From Nocardioides caldifontis (GTDB taxonomy: Bacteria; Actinomycetota; Actinomycetes; Propionibacteriales; Nocardioidaceae), in the NCBI RefSeq assembly GCF_008087345.1, contig NZ_VHIB01000008.1, forward strand, positions 434,001 through 498,000: a DNA stretch of 64,000 nt, given 5' to 3'. The translations under genes and the position numbers were made by a program. How positions within the stretch are numbered: position 1 is the stretch's first letter; every line of letters begins with the position of its first letter. The notes under the pieces were generated by a model. That model had not been told where the DNA came from and did not search any database. It was given only the letters and a program-made list of their open reading frames with translations. Positions 60,267 through 64,000 of the stretch are shown in pieces.

Positions 60267-62048
60267 TCAGCGGGAGGAGTAGTCGCGGAAGCCGCGCCCC
60301 GTCTTGCGGCCCAGGTAGCCCGCGGTGACCAGGTGCTCGAGCAGCGGCGCAGGTGCGAAGCCGGGCTCGCGGAACTCGAGGTAGAGCTCGCGCTGGATCG
60401 CCAGCGAGACGTCGTTGCCGACGACGTCGAGCAGCTCGAAGGGACCCATCGGGAGGGCGCAGCCGTACTTCATCGCGGTGTCGATGTCGTCGGCCGTGGC
60501 GTAGTGGGCCTGCAGCATCTTGACCGCGTCGTTGAGGTAGGGGAACAGCAGCGCGTTGACGATGAACCCGGCCCGGTCGCCGCAGGAGACCGCGACCTTG
60601 CCGACGTCGGCGCAGAGCGCTCGGGTGGTCTCCGCGACCTTGTCGTCGGTGGCGACGGTCGAGACCACCTCGACGAGCTTCATGATCGGTGCGGGGTTGA
60701 AGAAGTGCATCCCCACGACGTCCTGCGGCCGGTTCGTCGCCTTCGCCAGCGCGATGATCGGCAGGCTGGAGGTCGTGGTCGCGAGGATCGCGCCGGGCTT
60801 GCAGATCTCGTCGAGGTTCTCGAAGAGGACCGACTTGATCTGGAGGTCCTCCGCGATCGCCTCGACGACGACGTCCACGTCGGCGAGGTCGTCGAGCGAG
60901 GTGGTGCCGGTCAGTCGACCGAGCACCTGCTCCTTGGCGGACTCCTCGAGCTTCCCGCGCTGGATCGCCTTGTCGAGCGACTTCTCGATCCCGGCCCGCA
61001 CGCCGGCCACCTTCGCGGCGGAGCGGCCGACGTACTTCACGTCGTAGCCGGCCTTCGCGAAGACCTCGACGATGCCGCTCGCCATCGTGCCGGTCCCGAC
61101 GACACCCACGAGCTTGACGTCGTGGTGCATCCGGGGCTTGTCGTCGGCGGACGGGGTCTGGTCGTCGGGAACGATCTTCGGGCTGTCGGGCGCCTCGTAG
61201 GTGTAGAAGCCCCGGCCGGTCTTCCGGCCGAGGAGCCCGGCGGTCACCATCTGCTTGAGGATCGGGCTGGGCGCGTGGAGCCGGTCGCGCCCCTGCTTGT
61301 ACATCGTGTCGAGGATCTCGTACGCCGTGTCGAGGCCGATGAGGTCGAGCAGCGCCAGCGGGCCCATCGGGTAGCCGCAGCCGTAGCGCATCGCCGCGTC
61401 GATGTCCTCGCGGGAGGCGTAGCGCCCTTCGTACATCGACACCGCGTGGTTGAGGTAGCCGAAGAGCAGCGAGTTCGCGATGAACCCGGCCTTGTCGCCG
61501 CAGACGACCGGGGTCTTCCCGAGCCGCTCGAGCAGGGCGGTCACGTCGTCGAGCACGTCCGGCTCGGTGACGACCGTGCGGACGACCTCGACGAGCTTCT
61601 GGACCGGCGCCGGGTTGAAGAAGTGGATGCCGACCACGCGCCCCGGCTTGGCGGTCGCGGTGGAGATCTCGGTGACCGACAGCGACGAGGTGTTGGTGGC
61701 CAGCACCGCGTCGGGGGCCACGACCCCGTCGAGCCGCTGGAAGACCTCACGCTTCACCGGGAGCTGCTCGATGACCGCCTCGACGACGAGCTGGCACTCC
61801 TTGATGTCGGCGAGGTCGGTGGTGAAGGTGATCCGGTCGAGCAGCTCGCTCTGCTCCTGCTCGCTCAGCTTGCCGCGCTGCACCGCGCGGTTGGTCGAGT
61901 TGAGGAGGTGCTGCCGGCCGCGCTCGAGGGAGTCGTCGGTCAGCTCGATGCCGACCACGGAGAAGCCGTTCCGGGCGAACACCTCGGCGATGCCGGCACC
62001 CATCGTGCCGAGTCCGACCACGCCGACGGAGGTGAAGTCACGAGCCAT
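60267..62048 (-). CDS. 3-hydroxyacyl-CoA dehydrogenase, tandem-fused two-domain form
   Basis: The 593-residue protein is two complete 3-hydroxybutyryl/acyl-CoA dehydrogenases in one chain (about 1-285 and 300-590). Each half has the Rossmann nucleotide loop (GVVGLGTMGAGIAE and GVVGTGTMASGIVE), the catalytic HFFNPAP motif with glutamate in KLVEVV, and the C-terminal YPMGPLALLDLIGLD / LPMGPFELLDVVGND and GRKTGRGFYTY / GRKTGRGFRDYS tails. In the second loop the third glycine of GxGxxG is alanine. It oxidises 3-hydroxyacyl-CoA to 3-ketoacyl-CoA, or the reverse for Ccr. ATG at 62048 has CAGGAT ending 7 nt upstream. Confidence 0.92.
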   Translation of the reverse strand: MARDFTSVGVVGLGTMGAGIAEVFARNGFSVVGIELTDDSLERGRQHLLNSTNRAVQRGKLSEQEQSELLDRITFTTDLADIKECQLVVEAVIEQLPVKREVFQRLDGVVAPDAVLATNTSSLSVTEISTATAKPGRVVGIHFFNPAPVQKLVEVVRTVVTEPDVLDDVTALLERLGKTPVVCGDKAGFIANSLLFGYLNHAVSMYEGRYASREDIDAAMRYGCGYPMGPLALLDLIGLDTAYEILDTMYKQGRDRLHAPSPILKQMVTAGLLGRKTGRGFYTYEAPDSPKIVPDDQTPSADDKPRMHHDVKLVGVVGTGTMASGIVEVFAKAGYDVKYVGRSAAKVAGVRAGIEKSLDKAIQRGKLEESAKEQVLGRLTGTTSLDDLADVDVVVEAIAEDLQIKSVLFENLDEICKPGAILATTTSSLPIIALAKATNRPQDVVGMHFFNPAPIMKLVEVVSTVATDDKVAETTRALCADVGKVAVSCGDRAGFIVNALLFPYLNDAVKMLQAHYATADDIDTAMKYGCALPMGPFELLDVVGNDVSLAIQRELYLEFREPGFAPAPLLEHLVTAGYLGRKTGRGFRDYSSR

Positions 62049-62055
62049 GGTCGGC

Positions 62056-62061
62056 ATCCTG
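62056..62061 (-). promoter_or_regulatory. leaderless-type -10 element of the dehydrogenase gene
   Basis: CAGGAT on the minus strand ends 7 nt before ATG at 62048. An AAGTT/AACTT dyad (62091-62111), containing ACCCGCCGGTA, lies about 40 bp upstream. Confidence 0.4.
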
Positions 62062-62126
62062 CCACCCGTCCCCGGCAGCCGTCCGTGAGCAAGTTCACCC
62101 GCCGGTAACTTCTGGTGCTGGTGGTG

Positions 62127-62172
62127 TGTCGAACCGCCCCTCGTGGCGTGTTGAACCGCCCCTCGTGGCGTG
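62127..62172 (-). repeat. 22-bp tandem repeat of the GCGCGCCACGA family
   Basis: Two 22-bp units, GTGTCGAACCGCCCCTCGTG and GTGTTGAACCGCCCCTCGTG plus GC, stand end to end before nucS. They are the reverse complement of the repeats at 20839-20923. Confidence 0.85.
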
Positions 62173-62181
62173 AGGTAGCGT
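62151..62181 (+). promoter_or_regulatory. promoter of nucS, -35 inside the repeat
   Basis: TTGAAC (62151-62156) lies in the second repeat copy and TAGCGT (62176-62181) follows with 19-bp spacing and ends 7 nt before GTG at 62189, the leaderless layout. Confidence 0.45.
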
Positions 62182-62188
62182 CCGGGCC

Positions 62189-62872
62189 GTGCGTCTCGTG
62201 ATCGCCCGCTGCCAGGTGGACTACGCCGGCCGGCTGACCGCCCACCTCCCGATGGCGACCCGGCTGATCATGGTGAAGAACGACGGCTCGGTGCTGGTGC
62301 ACTCCGACGGCGGCTCCTACAAGCCGCTGAACTGGATGTCCCCGCCGGCCAAGCTCCGCGAGGGCGTGGCGGAGGACGGCCGCGTCGAGTGGACGGTCCA
62401 CGGCAAGGACGGCCCGGACGGCGACACGCTCCGCATCCTCATCGACGAGGTGCTCAGCGACACCACCCACGACCTCGGGGTCGACCCGGGGCTCCAGAAG
62501 GACGGCGTGGAGAAGCACCTCCAGGAGCTGCTCGCCGAGCACCCGTCGACGATCGCCGAGGGGCTCACGCTCGTACGCCGGGAGTACCCGACCGCCATCG
62601 GCCCGGTGGACCTCATGTGCCGCGACTCGGTGAGCGCCTCGGTGGCCGTCGAGATCAAGCGGAAGGCCACGATCGAGTCGGTCGAGCAGCTGACCCGCTA
62701 CCTCGAGCTCCTCAACCGGGATCCCCGGCTCAAGCCCGTGCGAGGCATCCTGGCCGCCCAGTCGATCGTCCCGCAGGCCAGGACCCTCGCCGAGGACCGC
62801 GGGATCGCCTGCGCGGTGGTCGACTACGACGCGCTGCGGGGGCTCGACAGCCCGGAGGACCGGCTCTTCTGA
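62189..62872 (+). CDS. nucS: NucS/EndoMS mismatch-specific endonuclease
   Basis: NucS cuts both strands at mismatches and is the key factor of the non-canonical mismatch repair of actinobacteria lacking MutS and MutL. The 227-residue protein has the N-terminal dimerisation/DNA-binding domain ([37 protein letters not shown]) and a RecB-like nuclease domain with [11 protein letters not shown]-like ([11 protein letters not shown]), [12 protein letters not shown] and QLTRYLELL. It ends in DRLF, fitting the beta-clamp-binding C-terminus described for this family. GTG at 62189. Confidence 0.96.
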   Translation: MRLVIARCQVDYAGRLTAHLPMATRLIMVKNDGSVLVHSDGGSYKPLNWMSPPAKLREGVAEDGRVEWTVHGKDGPDGDTLRILIDEVLSDTTHDLGVDPGLQKDGVEKHLQELLAEHPSTIAEGLTLVRREYPTAIGPVDLMCRDSVSASVAVEIKRKATIESVEQLTRYLELLNRDPRLKPVRGILAAQSIVPQARTLAEDRGIACAVVDYDALRGLDSPEDRLF

Positions 62873-62909
62873 GCTGGCCGACCAGCCAGCGACTCGATGC
62901 CGGTCGGCC

Positions 62910-63707
62910 TCAGCGCGGGCCGAGTCGGAAGACCGGCCAGCCGATCTCGGTCCGCCACTCCTCGGGGTCCGGCGTGTCCCGCGGACCGACCAGGTAGGTC
63001 TCCCGCACTGGCCCGGCCACGGCCAGCTCGTTGGCCACGACCCAGGCACCGAGCTCGCCGTACGTGACGTCGATGTCGTCGTGCGCGCCGGCATGCGTGG
63101 CGACCGCGAGCTCGACCGCCGGCAGCGTCACCGGGTGCACCCGTCCGCTGCGCGGCGGCACCCGCATCGGCACGTGGACGAGCGCGTGGCCGTGGCCGTC
63201 CTCGAAGAGCTCGTTGTCGTAGAGGCCACCGGGAGCACCGGTCGGCTCGGTGGTGGCCGCGGTCAGCTCGGCCATGGCGCCGGCGTACCAGGCGAGGAGC
63301 TCACCGTGGTCCACGTCGCCCTCGACCGCAGCCACGGTGGTGGCAGCCACGGCGCGCAGCTCGACCGCGATCGGGGGCGGCGCAGGCTGCAGCAGCCGGC
63401 GCAGCGTGGCCACCGCGGAGCGCGTCCGGTCCAGCTCGGACTCCAGCCGCTGGAGGTGTTCGGAGACAAGGGCCGCGCGTACGTCCGGGTCGGGCGACCT
63501 CAAGATGCGTTGCACGTCGGACAGCGGCACGTCGAGCTCGCGGAGCCGCTGGATGACCTGGGCGGTCGGGATCTGGTCGACGCTGTAGTAGCGGTAACCG
63601 CTCGCCGGGTCGACCGCGGCCGGCTCGAGGAGGGCGGCGTCGTGGTAGCGGCGCAACGTGCGCACGCTGAGGTGGCTCAGCCGTGAGAACTCGCCGATCG
63701 TCAGCAC
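62910..63707 (-). CDS. MerR-family regulator with GyrI-like effector domain
   Basis: The 265-residue protein starts VLTIGEFSRLSHLSVRTLRR (MerR winged helix with YHDAALLEPAAVDPASGYRYYSVDQI), has the connecting helix (HLQRLESELDRTRSAVATL), and a GyrI-like ligand domain (about 115-262). GTG at 63707 puts the start at the conserved motif; GTG at 63722 is an alternative. It is divergent from the NTF2-like gene, whose promoter has MerR-type 19-bp spacing and a 21-bp palindrome beside it. Multidrug or small-molecule sensing is likely (inference). Confidence 0.88.
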   Translation of the reverse strand: MLTIGEFSRLSHLSVRTLRRYHDAALLEPAAVDPASGYRYYSVDQIPTAQVIQRLRELDVPLSDVQRILRSPDPDVRAALVSEHLQRLESELDRTRSAVATLRRLLQPAPPPIAVELRAVAATTVAAVEGDVDHGELLAWYAGAMAELTAATTEPTGAPGGLYDNELFEDGHGHALVHVPMRVPPRSGRVHPVTLPAVELAVATHAGAHDDIDVTYGELGAWVVANELAVAGPVRETYLVGPRDTPDPEEWRTEIGWPVFRLGPR

Positions 63708-63720
63708 CGCTGCAGTCTCC

Positions 63721-63741
63721 ACCCTCCCCCGGGGGGAGGGT
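63721..63741. promoter_or_regulatory. MerR operator palindrome
   Basis: ACCCTCCCCC and GGGGGAGGGT (10-bp arms, one central base) form a perfect inverted repeat immediately before the regulator start. A weaker related element, ACCCTCCCGCACGGGA, lies in the spacer of the opposite promoter. Confidence 0.7.
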
Positions 63742-63748
63742 CCACCGC

Positions 63749-63779
63749 TTGACCCTCCCGCACGGGAAGAGCGCACCGT
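63749..63779 (+). promoter_or_regulatory. MerR-type promoter of the NTF2-like gene
   Basis: TTGACC (63749-63754) and CACCGT (63774-63779) are 19 bp apart, the stretched spacing of MerR-activated promoters; the -10 ends 6 nt before ATG at 63786. Confidence 0.55.
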
Positions 63780-63785
63780 GGTGGC

Positions 63786-64000
63786 ATGACCTCACCGACC
63801 GCCATCGATCCCGCCCAGCTCCCCGCCTCGGTCCGCGGCTACCTCGACGCACGCGCCGCGAGCGACGTCGACGCCGCGCTCCGGGCCTTCACCCCCGAGG
63901 CCACGATCACCGACGAGGGTCGGACCTACCGCGGCCCCGAGGAGCTCCTCAAGTTCCTGCAGCACGCCGGAGCCCAGTACCAATTCACGATCGAGCTGGT
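63786..64000 (+). CDS. NTF2-like/SnoaL-type protein, 3' end cut by window edge
   Basis: The frame opens MTSPTAIDPAQLPASVRGYLDARAASDVDAALRAFTPEATITDEGRTYRGPEELLKFLQ and is cut at the right edge after 71 codons. This is the first half of an NTF2-like alpha+beta barrel (helix, then GRTYRG, then GPEELL). These include isomerases, hydrolases and scaffolds with no catalytic residues fixed. It appears to be the target of the divergent MerR regulator. Confidence 0.75.
   Translation, partial: MTSPTAIDPAQLPASVRGYLDARAASDVDAALRAFTPEATITDEGRTYRGPEELLKFLQHAGAQYQFTIEL

Noticed and set aside
58680-62108. 1142-codon frame antisense to the MFS and dehydrogenase genes
   Set aside because: Composition is that of a shadow frame and both opposite genes have full catalytic motifs.

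Overview
The window is a GC-rich (roughly 70% or more), gene-dense stretch of an actinobacterial chromosome. Starts are often GTG, genes frequently overlap by 4 nt (ATGA or GTGA), and non-canonical mismatch repair by NucS, GlgE-type alpha-glucan synthesis, GatCAB and a crotonyl-CoA carboxylase/reductase are all encoded. The combination fits Propionibacteriales, with Nocardioides or a close relative the best guess (inference from gene content, not a database match). No rRNA, tRNA, integrase, transposase or CRISPR array was seen, and no gene-free stretch exceeds 300 bases.

Layout. 1-12.6 kb: an edge-truncated FHA-like protein; an ilvD operon with two small followers; a membrane class III adenylate cyclase; a BNR-repeat protein; an alpha/beta hydrolase; a PLP lyase translationally coupled to a GPH-type transporter; a lipoprotein sugar dehydrogenase; then a pair of inverted 32-bp repeat arrays. 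12-31 kb: gatC-gatA-gatB with a GNAT gene, a DinB protein, an ECF sigma factor with its partner, ligA, a TetR/DHA2 drug-efflux pair, iscS-mnmA-MetE-like operon, an FkbM methyltransferase, an ABC-F protein with a structured leader, and etfB-etfA. As I recall it, the order gatCAB / ligA / MetE-like / mnmA / iscS / etfAB resembles M. tuberculosis Rv3009c-Rv3029c.

31-48 kb: an enoyl-CoA hydratase, then storage-glucan and trehalose metabolism: glgX, glgP, and the run glgE-treS-pep2-glgB. TreS converts trehalose to maltose, Pep2 phosphorylates maltose, GlgE polymerises maltose-1-phosphate, GlgB branches the chain, and GlgP and GlgX take it apart. A Nudix protein, a CnoX/YbbN-like thioredoxin-TPR protein, a PH-domain membrane protein and an unlisted 55-codon membrane protein follow. 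48-54 kb: a HemD-winged-helix regulator, meaB, thiolase, methylmalonyl-CoA epimerase and crotonyl-CoA carboxylase/reductase, which together suggest an ethylmalonyl-CoA/propionyl-CoA assimilation locus. 54-64 kb: a DivIVA-like coiled-coil protein, hydrolase, GH114 enzyme, WYL regulator, DinB protein, MFS transporter, a tandem-fused 3-hydroxyacyl-CoA dehydrogenase, nucS, and a MerR regulator divergent from an edge-truncated NTF2-like gene.

Two recurring non-coding themes stand out. First, more than twenty genes have a -10-like hexamer ending 6-7 nt before the start codon, the layout of leaderless transcripts. Second, two families of short intergenic repeats (a 32-bp family and a 22-33-bp family) sit at gene ends and promoters.
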